The notes: generated from the letters alone by a model not told the origin. Shown: positions 1 through 8,051, counted from the first letter of the stretch. The stretch is 64,000 bases of DNA from BOG-931 sp963781725 (GCA_963781725.1 CAWAGV010000002.1:3348001-3412000); one strand, 5' to 3'. Made by a program: numbers and translations.

Positions 1-612
1 GGCAAGATTCGCAGCGCCGTGCTGCGCATGGCTCATCTGATCGACAACCTGCTCAATTCATCGCGGCTCATCGATGGCGGGGCTGCGCATTATTTCCATC
101 CTGCCGAGCTCGACGTGGCGCCGCTGCTGCATGAGGTCTGCCAATTGCATCGGGAAATGGTGCCGACGGCGCAAATCGCCGAGCGGATCGCAAGCGCGCC
201 GATGCAAACGGTCGGCGACCCGAAGCTGTTGTTTCAGACCTTCAGCAATCTGCTGGCCAATGCCGTCAAATATTCGCCGAACGGGGGCGCGATCGAGGTC
301 GATGCGAGCGTCGTTTCCGGCGATATTGTCGTCGCGGTCTCCGATCGCGGCATCGGGATTCCGCCGGACGATCTCGGGCGGTTGTTCGAGCGCTACCGCC
401 GCGGCAGCAACGTTTCCGGAATCGTCGGCACCGGCGTCGGGCTCTATCTTGTGAAAATGGCGGTGGACATGCACGGCGGCCGGGTCGATGTCGAAAGCAG
501 GGAAGGCGAGGGTTCTCGCTTCACCGTGCGTCTGCCGATAAGCCATGGCATGGTGAAGGAATCGCCGCCGCTTGCTGTCGAATCTGTTGCAATGGAGGAC
601 GCGTCGCAATGA
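1..612 (+). CDS. Sensor histidine kinase, C-terminal part (5' end outside window)
   Basis: This is the C-terminal half of a two-component histidine kinase; the reading frame is open to base 1, so the sensor region lies upstream. It begins in the last helix of the dimerisation domain (RMAHLIDNLLNSSRL) and continues into a HATPase_c domain: N box (LFQTFSNLLANAVKYSPNG), G1 box (DRGIGIP), F-like segment (LFERYRRG) and G2 box (GTGVGLYLVK). These residues bind ATP and Mg. The phospho-accepting His is not in the window. Its stop overlaps the start of the next gene by ATGA, so the small Cys-rich secreted protein is probably translated with it. The partner response regulator is not visible here. Confidence 0.93.
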   Translation, partial: GKIRSAVLRMAHLIDNLLNSSRLIDGGAAHYFHPAELDVAPLLHEVCQLHREMVPTAQIAERIASAPMQTVGDPKLLFQTFSNLLANAVKYSPNGGAIEVDASVVSGDIVVAVSDRGIGIPPDDLGRLFERYRRGSNVSGIVGTGVGLYLVKMAVDMHGGRVDVESREGEGSRFTVRLPISHGMVKESPPLAVESVAMEDASQ

Positions 613-920
613 AGACGGGTAGGATGATTTCGGCAGCCTTTTTTACCGCATTGGTGACGGCTTCAGCGGCCGGCGCCGTTGAGATGCGCGCCTTGCCGGC
701 GACAAGCGCGCTGACGCGCGTCGATTGGCAGGCCCCGGAACAATTGCCCCGGCAATTCCGTAATCACTGCACGGCGGAGAATTTCACCGGGCGGCCGTAT
801 TGTTCGAACCATTGCGGCATCGACTACCAGTTTTTCTACTGCTCAGCGGCGTCCTTTGGCTGCTGCCACCTCGGTCACGGCTATTGCGATTGGGACGGCC
901 ATCTGCGCTGTTCGCCGTAG
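609..920 (+). CDS. Small cysteine-rich secreted protein, unknown function
   Basis: A 103-residue protein with a clear signal peptide (hydrophobic segment about residues 7-23, cleavage near AAGA-VE). The mature part is about 80 residues and contains eight cysteines, all in the C-terminal half, including HC, YCSNHC, FFYC, FGCC, YC and a final RC. An even number of Cys in an exported protein suggests four disulphides in the periplasm. The start overlaps the kinase stop (ATGA), which implies co-translation and a link to the signal sensed by the kinase, although that is inference. I do not recognise the family. The start is supported by the overlap and by the signal peptide beginning directly at it. 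Confidence 0.75.
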   Translation: MKTGRMISAAFFTALVTASAAGAVEMRALPATSALTRVDWQAPEQLPRQFRNHCTAENFTGRPYCSNHCGIDYQFFYCSAASFGCCHLGHGYCDWDGHLRCSP

Positions 921-1269
921 ATACTGCCGCGGTTAATAGTTCAAGTTTTCGAAAGCTTGCGCGGCGTTCTCGCTGTAAAAAGCCTTACGGCGCGGCAATG
1001 ACCCCCCAGTACTTAAAGCTACGTGAGTAGTTTTACTCCGTGCATTTTCGCGGTGGCGCCGGTGTCGACTACAACTCGGCGAATATGGCGAAGAGCAAGC
1101 TTGATGCGATCGCCGATGTTGCCGCGCTCTCAGCCGTGGATCACGGCGGCGATGCAGTCGCTGTTCGCCCAAGCCCTTTCGACAGCGCGCCTGACGAAGT
1201 AACAGCTTCTGCGGATGCGCCCCTGAGGCGGCGCTTAACGCCGCCTGGGCGCGGCGCTAGGATGCGCCG
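921..1269 (+). other. Intergenic region with two inverted repeats
   Basis: No convincing gene. It holds an imperfect operator-like palindrome (1014-1035, listed separately) and a GC-rich hairpin with 8-bp arms (1226-1233 and 1239-1246, loop CTTAA) about 25 bases before the next gene. The hairpin is not followed by a T run, so it is not a classical terminator and may lie in the leader of the 1270 gene. Open frames here on both strands have neither start signals nor protein-like composition. Confidence 0.5.
1014..1035. promoter_or_regulatory. Imperfect palindrome, possible operator
   Basis: TAAAGCTAC, 4-base spacer, GTAGTTTTA: arms 1014-1022 and 1027-1035 match in 8 of 9 positions. It sits in an AT-richer pocket of a GC-rich intergenic region between a kinase-linked operon and a transporter gene. 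The shape fits a dimeric activator site, for example a NarL/FixJ-type response regulator, but no regulator in the window can be tied to it. Confidence 0.35.
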
Positions 1270-2316
1270 ATGGGTCGATGCATCGGTGGTCGGCTGCAAC
1301 GGCCGTGGCTCGCGTTCGGCGCAATGCTGCTTTGGCTGAATGCGGGCGCGGCGGTCCGCGCCGACGAGGTCGAGTCGTTCTATCGGAGCCACACGCTCAC
1401 GCTCGGCTCGCCCAATAGTCCGGGCGGCGGATACGACGTCTATCTTCGTGCGCTGGCGCGGCATCTCGCCCGGTATATTCCGGGCAATCCAAACATCATC
1501 GTGCAGAACGTGCCGGCGGCCGGCGGCATGGCGCTCGCCAATCAGCTTTACAACACCGTGCCAAAGGACGGCTCGTATTTCGGCATGGTGCGCGGCACCG
1601 CGATTCAGGAGGAGGTCTACAAGTCCCCGCAGGTGCAATTCCGCGGCCGTGACTTTGCCTGGATCGGCAACATGAACAGCGATCGGGACGCCTGCATTGT
1701 CTCGGCGAGCACGGACGTGCACGGCGTTGGCGATCTTTATACGCACGAGGTTATTGCGGGCGCGTCCGGGGTCGGCGCGCAGTCCTATTCCTTTCCCGTT
1801 GTTTATCGGAAGCTTCTCGGCATGAAGATCAAGGTGATATCCGGCTATCCCGGCACGCCGGAGCGCCTACTTGCGCTTCAGCGCGGTGAGATCACCGGTG
1901 CCTGCGGTATCAGTCTGTCGCTGTTGCGCGCTCAATTCAGCCGCCTGATTGACGAGGGAAAGATCCGCCTGATTGCTCAAGGCGCGCTCAATAGGGACGC
2001 GCGTTATCCCGACTTGCCCAACATTCTCGATCAGGCAAACACGCCGGAACTCAAGCAGGCGCTTGAATTTCTTTACCTGCCGCTGGCGCTTGGTCGTTCG
2101 CTGGCGGCGCCGCCGGGAGTTCCGGCCGACAGGCTCGATGTCCTGCGCGCTGCCGTTTTCAAGACCATGCAAGACCCCGAGTTTCTCGCGGACGCCAAAA
2201 AGCTCGAAATCGATATTGAGCCCATGAACGCCGCCGATACCAAAGCCATGGTTGATCGGCTGTTCGCGACGCCGCCCGCTGTCGTCACCCGCATCGAGGA
2301 TGCGCTGTTACAGTAG
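1270..2316 (+). CDS. Tripartite tricarboxylate transporter substrate-binding protein (TctC/Bug family)
   Basis: A 348-residue periplasmic solute receptor of the TctC/Bug family. Residues 1-31 form a signal peptide (basic start, hydrophobic FGAMLLWLNAGAAVRA). The mature protein shows family signatures: the early PGGGYDVYLRALARHL ligand-loop region, YIPGNPNIIVQNVPAAGG, and a C-terminal helix with PADRLDVLRAAVFKTMQDPEF. Family members bind carboxylates (citrate, tricarballylate, aromatic acids and others); the ligand cannot be told from sequence. No TctA/TctB membrane subunits are next to it, which is common for orphan Bug proteins. A weak AGGA lies about 8 bases before the ATG. A polysaccharide deacetylase gene follows on the same strand. 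Confidence 0.85.
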   Translation: MGRCIGGRLQRPWLAFGAMLLWLNAGAAVRADEVESFYRSHTLTLGSPNSPGGGYDVYLRALARHLARYIPGNPNIIVQNVPAAGGMALANQLYNTVPKDGSYFGMVRGTAIQEEVYKSPQVQFRGRDFAWIGNMNSDRDACIVSASTDVHGVGDLYTHEVIAGASGVGAQSYSFPVVYRKLLGMKIKVISGYPGTPERLLALQRGEITGACGISLSLLRAQFSRLIDEGKIRLIAQGALNRDARYPDLPNILDQANTPELKQALEFLYLPLALGRSLAAPPGVPADRLDVLRAAVFKTMQDPEFLADAKKLEIDIEPMNAADTKAMVDRLFATPPAVVTRIEDALLQ

Positions 2317-2390
2317 CGCTGCGTTGATCACGGGGCCGTGGACGTTGACCGCCGCGTCGTTTAGTTTCACCGGAATCCAAGGAGCGAGGA

Positions 2391-3242
2391 ATGTTGCAGG
2401 AATACCACCACAAAGGGTGCTTTAGCTGGCCCAACCAGTCCCGTGTGGCCGTGACGCTAACCTTCGATTTCCAGGGCGGCGAGGATGTGCGGCCGCTCGA
2501 TGACGGCACGCTCGATCACGAGGAATATACCCAGTGCGAGTACGGCCCTCACACCGCGGTCTGGCGCATTCTGCGCATCCTCGATGAGGAGGGCGTCAAA
2601 GCCAGCTTCCTCACCTGCGGCGCCATCGCCGAGCGTTATCCGGATGCGGTGAAGGCGATCGTCGCTAACGGCCACGAGATCGCCGGCCACGGCTATCACC
2701 ACGAAGTGGCGCGCAAGCTCACACGCGAGCAGGAGCGAGAGGTCCAGAAGAAGACGCTCGAAATGATCCGCACCCGTACCGGGCGGCGGCCGTTCGGCTG
2801 GCGCTCGTGCACACAGAGTCCCAACAGCCTTGAGCTTTTGATGGAGCACGGTTTTCTCTGGAACAGCAACTCGTTCTCGCACGACCTGCCATTTCTGTGG
2901 GAGTCTGCCGGGCGTTTTATCGTCGAGCTGCCGCGGCAGCCATTCGGTGATGGCCGAACCTATCAGCACCGGAACAATGACGCCGGCAATCCGCACGACA
3001 CGTTGCTGATCTGGAAGGCAATGTTCGATGAGTTTCACGACGAGTTGAAAACCGCCCCGGCGTACTGCCCGTTCCAGTTCCATCCGTATATTTCCGGCCG
3101 GCCCGGGCGGGCTCGGACGCTGCGCGCGATCATCCAGCACATGAAAAGTGCAGGCGGCGTCTGGTTTGCAACCGGCAGCGAAGTCGCGCAGTGGTGCCTC
3201 GACGAAGTTTTCAAGGCTGACCGTCCGGTGGCCGCCGAGTAG
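2391..3242 (+). CDS. Polysaccharide deacetylase family protein (NodB fold)
   Basis: A 283-residue cytosolic-looking member of the carbohydrate esterase 4 / NodB superfamily; no signal peptide. Motif 1 is VTLTFDFQGGED (metal-binding and catalytic Asp), motif 2 is HEIAGHGYHHE (the His-x-x-x-His metal pair), and motif 3 includes RSCTQSPNSLELL. Near the end PFQFHPYISGRPGRAR carries the typical final His. Such exported-signal-free members often act on small N-acyl or ring-amide substrates (the PuuE-like branch) rather than on polymers, so the substrate is open. A very good ribosome site, GGAGCGAGGA, lies directly before the ATG. Downstream is tRNA-Gly. Confidence 0.87.
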   Translation: MLQEYHHKGCFSWPNQSRVAVTLTFDFQGGEDVRPLDDGTLDHEEYTQCEYGPHTAVWRILRILDEEGVKASFLTCGAIAERYPDAVKAIVANGHEIAGHGYHHEVARKLTREQEREVQKKTLEMIRTRTGRRPFGWRSCTQSPNSLELLMEHGFLWNSNSFSHDLPFLWESAGRFIVELPRQPFGDGRTYQHRNNDAGNPHDTLLIWKAMFDEFHDELKTAPAYCPFQFHPYISGRPGRARTLRAIIQHMKSAGGVWFATGSEVAQWCLDEVFKADRPVAAE

Positions 3243-3302
3243 CCCTATATTCGGTCGGCGAACTTCCCTATTTTGCCGCGGTCGCGCAGGATCGTTGGCG
3301 AC

Positions 3303-3376
3303 GCGGGTGTAGCTCAATGGTAGAGCAGAAGCCTTCCAAGCTTATGACGAGGGTTCGATTCCCTTCACCCGCTCCA
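3303..3376 (+). tRNA. tRNA-Gly (anticodon TCC)
   Basis: A 74-base cloverleaf with encoded CCA. The acceptor stem GCGGGTG pairs with CACCCGC, discriminator T, CCA at 3374-3376. The D arm has AGCTCAATGGTAGAGC and the T arm has the invariant GGTTCGATTCC. The anticodon TCC is at 3335-3337 within the loop CTTCCAA, reading GGA/GGG codons. Its 3' end is repeated at 10537-10551, suggesting it served as an integration site. Confidence 0.97.
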
Positions 3377-3377
3377 A
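3363..3377 (+). repeat. 15-base tRNA-Gly 3'-end direct repeat, copy 1 (attL-like)
   Basis: CTTCACCCGCTCCAA covers the 3' side of the tRNA-Gly T stem, acceptor stem and CCA plus one base. An identical copy in the same orientation lies at 10537-10551. Repeats of a tRNA 3' end at both sides of an accessory segment are the usual footprint of tyrosine-integrase islands. No integrase gene is present between them. Confidence 0.55.
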
Positions 3378-3549
3378 CTTATAAATCAATCACTTATACC
3401 CGTTTTCTCACTGCGGCGGTGAAACAGGACATTCTCGGTCGTAAGTGACCCCAAACTGGTCCTTTCAGGTCCTCCCTGTACCAAAGGACAGTATCGCTGC
3501 GGCACCCTCCAGCGCGAGAATGGCGCTTCCGCCAAGCGGGAGGACAACC

Positions 3550-4974
3550 ATGAGAAGACTGACTCTGCTCAGTCTGTTCGGCATGGCTTTGTTGATCACC
3601 TTAGCCGCGCCAGCAGGAGCCCAATCCCAGATCACCGAACAAGAGGCGCACGCTATCGGCGTTGACGCCTATCTTTATTTCTATCCGCTCCTTTCCGTGG
3701 ACGTCACCCGGAAGGTCCTTACCAACGTAGAGGCGGGTAAAATTCCGGGCTTTGGACCGGCGAATGCATTCCACAGCTTCACGGCGTTTCCCGCCGCCGA
3801 CTTCAAGACCGTCGTGCGCCCGAATTTCGATACGCTGTATTCCAGCGCCTTTCTCGACATGACAAAAGAACCGGTGGTCGTGGCGGCACCCAACACCGAC
3901 GGCCGCTACTATTTGCTGCCGATGCTCGACGCATGGACCGACGTATTTGCATCGCCCGGCTGGCGCACGACAGGGACCCAGGCAGGCAACTTCCTCATTA
4001 CTCCCCCGGGCTGGAACGGCGACGTACCTGCTGGAATGAGGCGGATCAATGCGCCAACGCCGTATGTGTGGATCATCGGACGAACAAAGACCGATGGGCC
4101 TGCGGATTACGACGCCGTTCACAAGATTCAGGCCGGTTACAAAATCACACCGCTGTCGCAATGGGGCAAACCACCCGTGCCGCCAACGGTGACGATTGAT
4201 CCCACGGTGGATATGAAAACGCCGCCAAGGGTTCAGGTCGATACGATGCCGGCCACAAGATTCTTCGCCTATGCGGCCGAGCTTCTCAAGGTCAATCCGC
4301 CACACGTTACCGACCAGCCGATCATCGCCCAGCTAAAGAAGATCGGCATCGAGGTCGGAAAAAGCTTTGATTTGAGCAAGGCCGATCCTGTTATCCAGCG
4401 CGCGTTGGCAAGTGCTCCGGGTGAGGCGCAGCAATTGATGGCATGGAAGATACCGACACTCGCCCGTGTCGCAAACCACTGGTCAATGAACACCGACACG
4501 ATGGGCGTGTATGGCAACTACTATTTAAAGCGCGCCATCATCGCCCAGTTGGGCCTCGGTGCGAACCTTCCCGAAGATGCGATATACCCCACTAATTTGG
4601 GCGATGAAGGCGGAAAGCCCCTCGACGGAGCGAACAAATACACGCTCCACTTCGACAAGGGCCAAACACCGCCGGCGGACGCCTTCTGGTCGGTGACGCT
4701 GTACGACGCCGAAGGCTTCCAAATCGCCAACCCGCTCAATCGCTTTAATCTCAGCAGCTGGATGCCGCTCAAATACAATGCCGACGGGTCACTCGACTTT
4801 TATTTTCAGAACGAAAGTCCGGGCGCGGATAAGGAAGCCAACTGGCTTCCAGCGCCAAAAGCCGAGTTCAACTTGCTGATGCGGCTCTACGCCCCAAGAT
4901 CGGACGCGCTTACCGGGAAGTGGAACCCCCCGCCGGTCACACACGTGTCGCTGCCGAGCTTGGGCGTGCAATGA
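3550..4974 (+). CDS. Secreted DUF1254/DUF1214 domain protein
   Basis: A 474-residue protein. The ATG at 3550 is chosen because GGGAGGA lies just before it and it starts a clean signal peptide (MRRLTLLSLFGMALLITLAAPAGAQ); an in-frame ATG 35 codons upstream would destroy this. After cleavage there is a DUF1254 domain (about residues 30-160, YLYFYPLLSVDVTRKV, then RPNFDTLYSSAFLDM) and a C-terminal DUF1214 domain (about 340-460, LPEDAIYPTN, FWSVTLYDAEGFQ, FYFQNESPG). The family is exported and widespread in soil bacteria, with no agreed biochemical role. The gene is the first after tRNA-Gly and ends two bases before the DUF3828 remnant. Its codon use looks less GC-biased than the core genes, consistent with acquisition. 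Confidence 0.9.
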   Translation: MRRLTLLSLFGMALLITLAAPAGAQSQITEQEAHAIGVDAYLYFYPLLSVDVTRKVLTNVEAGKIPGFGPANAFHSFTAFPAADFKTVVRPNFDTLYSSAFLDMTKEPVVVAAPNTDGRYYLLPMLDAWTDVFASPGWRTTGTQAGNFLITPPGWNGDVPAGMRRINAPTPYVWIIGRTKTDGPADYDAVHKIQAGYKITPLSQWGKPPVPPTVTIDPTVDMKTPPRVQVDTMPATRFFAYAAELLKVNPPHVTDQPIIAQLKKIGIEVGKSFDLSKADPVIQRALASAPGEAQQLMAWKIPTLARVANHWSMNTDTMGVYGNYYLKRAIIAQLGLGANLPEDAIYPTNLGDEGGKPLDGANKYTLHFDKGQTPPADAFWSVTLYDAEGFQIANPLNRFNLSSWMPLKYNADGSLDFYFQNESPGADKEANWLPAPKAEFNLLMRLYAPRSDALTGKWNPPPVTHVSLPSLGVQ

Positions 4975-4976
4975 AG

Positions 4977-5054
4977 CTATTTGACGTATAGGCCGCGTAA
5001 TTCGGCAACAGCGGCGCAGATCGCGGTGGCAATGATAGCGCGTCGTGTCAGCAT
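4977..5054 (-). pseudogene. Miniature, internally deleted copy of the DUF3828 gene at 10587-11063
   Basis: On the minus strand this encodes 25 residues, MLTRRAIIATAICAAVAE joined to LRGLYVK and a stop. These are exactly the first 18 and last 7 residues of the 158-residue DUF3828 protein encoded at 10587-11063. The missing 399 bases (133 codons) keep the frame. The N-terminal part is identical in DNA over about 54 bases; the C-terminal part differs at two bases. Similarity starts near the stop and ends about 8 bases before the start codon, so the copy is bounded by the ORF. It is most simply a deletion remnant. Whether the mini-ORF is translated is unknown; I see no strong ribosome site. Confidence 0.8.
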
Positions 5055-5310
5055 TAGAACCAAGCGCAACGGAGAGGTGAAAGATCCGCTCATCTTGAGA
5101 AAGACAGTCGCCTTCACCAAGGCTTCTCGCGCAGTTCCATGTAGTTCCATAATGTCCCTGTTCGACCACAATTCAAACTTATGACCTCCCGGGGTGGGTG
5201 CACGGTTTAGCCGAATACTCCGGCCTTTGCTGTATCCAAAATCATTCGCGAGTCATGGACGGCCTATGGACGGCCGCGAGTTGTGGGCGGCCTTAGGAGG
5301 GCTTTCGCAT

Positions 5311-5475
5311 ATGCATGAGACGAACGTGGAAGCTTCGGAACTCGGAAAAAGCAGGATCGCTGCTTCGAGCGCGGTCATATCGCCGGAACGACGTTTGCTC
5401 GGATGGGCAGTCACGTTGGCTGGCGCCGCATTGATGGTGGGCGGAGCTACGATCCTGGTTCTATCCGTTCTCTGA
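5311..5475 (+). CDS. Small single-pass membrane protein, unknown
   Basis: A 54-residue protein. The ATG at 5311 has AGGAGG 10 bases upstream, which makes this start convincing; a longer upstream frame lacks a signal. The first 28 residues are polar (HETNVEASELGKSRIAAS), followed by a hydrophobic helix at about residues 30-53 (LLGWAVTLAGAALMVGGATILVL) that runs to the end, so it is a tail-anchored or small inner-membrane protein. I do not recognise it. It lies in the accessory segment after tRNA-Gly, 42 bases before another orphan gene on the same strand. Confidence 0.6.
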   Translation: MHETNVEASELGKSRIAASSAVISPERRLLGWAVTLAGAALMVGGATILVLSVL

Positions 5476-5517
5476 TGGCGAAATTTCTGGCGAACATGGC
5501 AGTTGGAGTGATTTGGT

Positions 5518-5997
5518 ATGAGCAATGATGCCGATATTGTGGGTCTGACAGACGAGCAGACTCGCCGCTTCCGGGAAATCGATGACGAGATCTCGCAGAC
5601 ACAAGCAGGCATTGCCGTTTGGCATCGCCTCCTCGATCGTCGTCGGCTTGACCGGAAGTTGGGTCTTCATCCCATCACCGAGTTCGCGGCGGATCAAAGG
5701 CCTGCCGGTCATGAGCAGGGAACGCTTGTGAAAAAAGCCGCGGCGAAGATCGAGTCTTCCCCACGCGAGCCTTTTTATGTCCACTCGGAGAATGAAGGGC
5801 GAGCGTTGCTTATCCGCTGTATTGGCTATCTCGGCAATGCTGCGGGCGAAAAATTCGCCTTCGACAAAGACTACGGAGATCGCGACAAGATGGCCGAGTG
5901 GATCTTCAAGGAGATCAAAGAGCTTGGCGCGATAGCCTATATTCGAAAGCATTCACCTTTTATTTTCGGCATCCCGATTGCCGTGGCTCACACCTGA
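5518..5997 (+). CDS. Hypothetical protein (159 aa)
   Basis: A soluble, charged 159-residue protein with no signal peptide or membrane helix. The N-terminal 60 residues are predicted helical (DEQTRRFREIDDEISQTQAGIAVWHRLLDRRRLDRKL), like a short coiled coil, and the C-terminal part has mixed content (KMAEWIFKEIKELGAIAYIRKHSPF). I do not recognise a family. The ribosome site is weak (GGAG about 10 bases before the ATG). It lies between two other small orphans, all in one direction, in the putative island, and may form a small operon with them. Confidence 0.55.
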   Translation: MSNDADIVGLTDEQTRRFREIDDEISQTQAGIAVWHRLLDRRRLDRKLGLHPITEFAADQRPAGHEQGTLVKKAAAKIESSPREPFYVHSENEGRALLIRCIGYLGNAAGEKFAFDKDYGDRDKMAEWIFKEIKELGAIAYIRKHSPFIFGIPIAVAHT

Positions 5998-6015
5998 GAT
6001 CGACGGCGCCGCGCT

Positions 6016-6339
6016 ATGGCTCGACATTTTTCCGTTCTCGCCATTCAAGCCGAAGGGCGAAAGATTCCGATCGATCGGGCAGACGGAACCCATCTTCCAG
6101 TTCCCCCGCGTGTTCCCGATGGCAACCGGCTTGTCGCGGTTGTCAACAACGGTGAATGGCAATCCGCCGTGGACGTCACTTATCCGGCCGTCTATCAGAA
6201 GGTCGGCCGTCGCTATCAGGAAGGAATCTGGAAGGCGATGGATCTTTATCTCATCGACGAGCGACGCGCAGTCCAGATCGAGGACGGACGCCGGGTGACG
6301 ATGAACGGGCAACCCGTCAAGGATCCTGGAAGGGCGTGA
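6016..6339 (+). CDS. Hypothetical protein (107 aa)
   Basis: A 107-residue basic protein without signal peptide or membrane segment. It has beta-rich stretches (NRLVAVVNNGEWQSAVDVTY, MDLYLIDERRAVQIEDGRRV) that look like a real folded protein, whereas the overlapping frame at 5978-6298 is Ser/Arg-rich and shadow-like. No good ribosome site is seen, and the gene begins 18 bases after the previous stop. Function unknown. Third of three co-directional orphan genes ahead of the LuxR-type regulator. Confidence 0.5.
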   Translation: MARHFSVLAIQAEGRKIPIDRADGTHLPVPPRVPDGNRLVAVVNNGEWQSAVDVTYPAVYQKVGRRYQEGIWKAMDLYLIDERRAVQIEDGRRVTMNGQPVKDPGRA

Positions 6340-6560
6340 TCACGCTACGTTGTCGCGGTCCCCTTCTTCAAGGGATCGGCCTATGCTAGTCTCGTGCCAG
6401 CATAAGGGACGTGGCCTCTTGCTAAAGCAGCGTATTGCTGTCGCCGCGGCCTGCTGCACGGCCTTGATCTCACTGGCTCTGCAAGAAAAAATGTGTTTGG
6501 CAACCTAAGCCGGTAGTGGGATCGCGTGTTCCTTCTTTCCTTGGGCGATGGGAGAGGGAC

Positions 6561-7691
6561 ATGTCGGACCTTGATCCGACGCTCGGCGAGATTCTTCATC
6601 TCGCTCATCATGCCGCCGGTGATCCAAGCCTCTGGGACGAGGTGATGAGGCGGTTGTGTGCGCGTTTGAAGGCGTCGCGGATCGCTCTCATCGACCATAA
6701 CTTCATCACACGCCAAGGCGACATCAGCCATGCCGCAGGTATAGACGAACGATTCCGAACGCTCTATCGCGCCCGTTTTTCCGGAAAGAATGTGTGGCTG
6801 AACACCGAGCGCCGGTTGACGCCGGGGGAGGTGTTCACAGGCGCCGAATTGGTCCCCAATTGGGACCTTGTCAGAACGGAATTCTACCGGGATTGGCTGC
6901 GCCCCCTACACGCTTTTCACTGCTTGATCGGGATCACATTCGGCAGCGACGAAGAGATCGGAAGTCTTGTGGCGTTGAGGTCGCTTGATGAGCGGGGATT
7001 CGATGCACAGGACAAACGCGACTTGGCCTCTCTGCTGCTGCAATTGCGGTGCGCATGCGAACTTGGCGCCGAGTTCATGGCCGCACGCCGCACCGTCGAG
7101 ATCCTTTCGGACATCGTGCACCGCTTGTCGGAGGCAGTATTGATCGTTGACGGCCAGTGCCATCCCGTCTTCCTCAATCGCGCCGCCGAACGGGTTCTGG
7201 CCGAACACGATCACCTTACGCTGGCGCACGGCATGCTGGCGGCGGCCTCGGGCCTGGAGACCGGGAAGCTCAGGCAGCTCGTCGCGGTAGCGGCCGGATG
7301 CAGCAGCAACGGTTCGACCGGATCGGACAGTGCCATTGTCGTCACGTGCCGATCGGGCGCGCCCCCGCTGCTATTGCGGATCAGGTCCATTCCGCATTCG
7401 GCGATCTACCAAGGCGGCCGGCAAAAGCATGTCGTCGCTGTTTTTACCGGGACGACTGAAATGACGGAATTGGTCCGTCAGTTACACGACTTATATCACC
7501 TGACGCCTGCGGAGGCGCGGCTCGCCGCTCTCATTCTCCGCGGCTACTCGCTCCATGCGGCGGCGCGCAGTCTTCACGTCAGCAACAACACCGCCCGCAC
7601 CCACATGAAGCGGATCTACGATAAGACCGAAACGCATCGGCAGGTTGATCTCATCCGCCTTGTCGCCGGCGGCACGATGCCGTGGCATTGA
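6561..7691 (+). CDS. LuxR-type transcriptional regulator with PAS-like sensor region
   Basis: A 376-residue protein. The start at 6561 follows GGGAGAGGGAC; an in-frame ATG 15 codons upstream has no ribosome site. The C-terminal about 60 residues are a LuxR/NarL helix-turn-helix (LTPAEARLAALILRGYSLHAAARSLHVSNNTARTHMKRIY). The first 180 residues resemble a GAF-like sensor and residues about 190-300 a PAS-like module (LSEAVLIVDGQCHPVFLNRAAERVL). There is no receiver domain, so it likely senses a small molecule. It is convergent with, and ends 41 bases from, the formamidase operon, which suggests it may control that operon; this is inference. It could equally act on the small genes upstream. Confidence 0.85.
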   Translation: MSDLDPTLGEILHLAHHAAGDPSLWDEVMRRLCARLKASRIALIDHNFITRQGDISHAAGIDERFRTLYRARFSGKNVWLNTERRLTPGEVFTGAELVPNWDLVRTEFYRDWLRPLHAFHCLIGITFGSDEEIGSLVALRSLDERGFDAQDKRDLASLLLQLRCACELGAEFMAARRTVEILSDIVHRLSEAVLIVDGQCHPVFLNRAAERVLAEHDHLTLAHGMLAAASGLETGKLRQLVAVAAGCSSNGSTGSDSAIVVTCRSGAPPLLLRIRSIPHSAIYQGGRQKHVVAVFTGTTEMTELVRQLHDLYHLTPAEARLAALILRGYSLHAAARSLHVSNNTARTHMKRIYDKTETHRQVDLIRLVAGGTMPWH

Positions 7692-7732
7692 TTTGAGTGT
7701 CGCCCTACTTACGGTCAATGGGAAGCAATCAC

Positions 7733-8041
7733 TCAGTGGGCATGGCCGAGCACTGAGCTTCGATACATGTTGCGGCCCCGCCGATGCGTGTGCGTTGGAA
7801 TGTGGCCGTGTGCGGCGGCCAGTTCCGCCCGCCGCATCACGCGCGGTTCGTCGGCGCTGCGCTCGTTCCGCTCATGCGCGATACGAGTGTTTCGACTCAT
7901 GCGCTGGAGTCGCGGGTTTGCTACCGGCCGTCTAGAGGCGCTCCCGCAATTCGGACATGCGATAGCCTTGTTCCATTCGCTCAACGGCCGGAATTCCTTG
8001 AACGGTCCGCAAACGCCACATTGATAATCGTACAGCGGCAT
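7733..8041 (-). CDS. fmdB: FmdB-type zinc-ribbon protein
   Basis: A 102-residue protein starting MPLYDYQCGVCGPF, the classic FmdB opening, with a CxxC...CPNC zinc ribbon in the first 33 residues. The rest is basic and His/Arg-rich (HGHIPTHTHRRGR), probably disordered. FmdB was first described as a regulator of formamidase expression; its molecular role remains unclear. It is the last gene of an operon with fmdA and the AmiS/UreI-type channel and begins 10 bases after the channel gene's stop. The start at 8041 is chosen because the conserved MPLYDY begins there, not at an upstream codon within the channel gene. Confidence 0.87.
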   Translation of the reverse strand: MPLYDYQCGVCGPFKEFRPLSEWNKAIACPNCGSASRRPVANPRLQRMSRNTRIAHERNERSADEPRVMRRAELAAAHGHIPTHTHRRGRNMYRSSVLGHAH

Positions 8042-8051
8042 GGCTCGCGCC

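Noticed and set aside
3377..3549. Expected integrase gene next to tRNA-Gly
   Set aside because: No frame here or elsewhere in the window shows tyrosine recombinase motifs; the island call rests only on the repeats and the gene content.
6382..6507. A 41-codon frame starting MLVSCQHKGRG
   Set aside because: It has a hydrophobic middle but no ribosome site, no homologue that I know and no second copy; not enough to call a gene.
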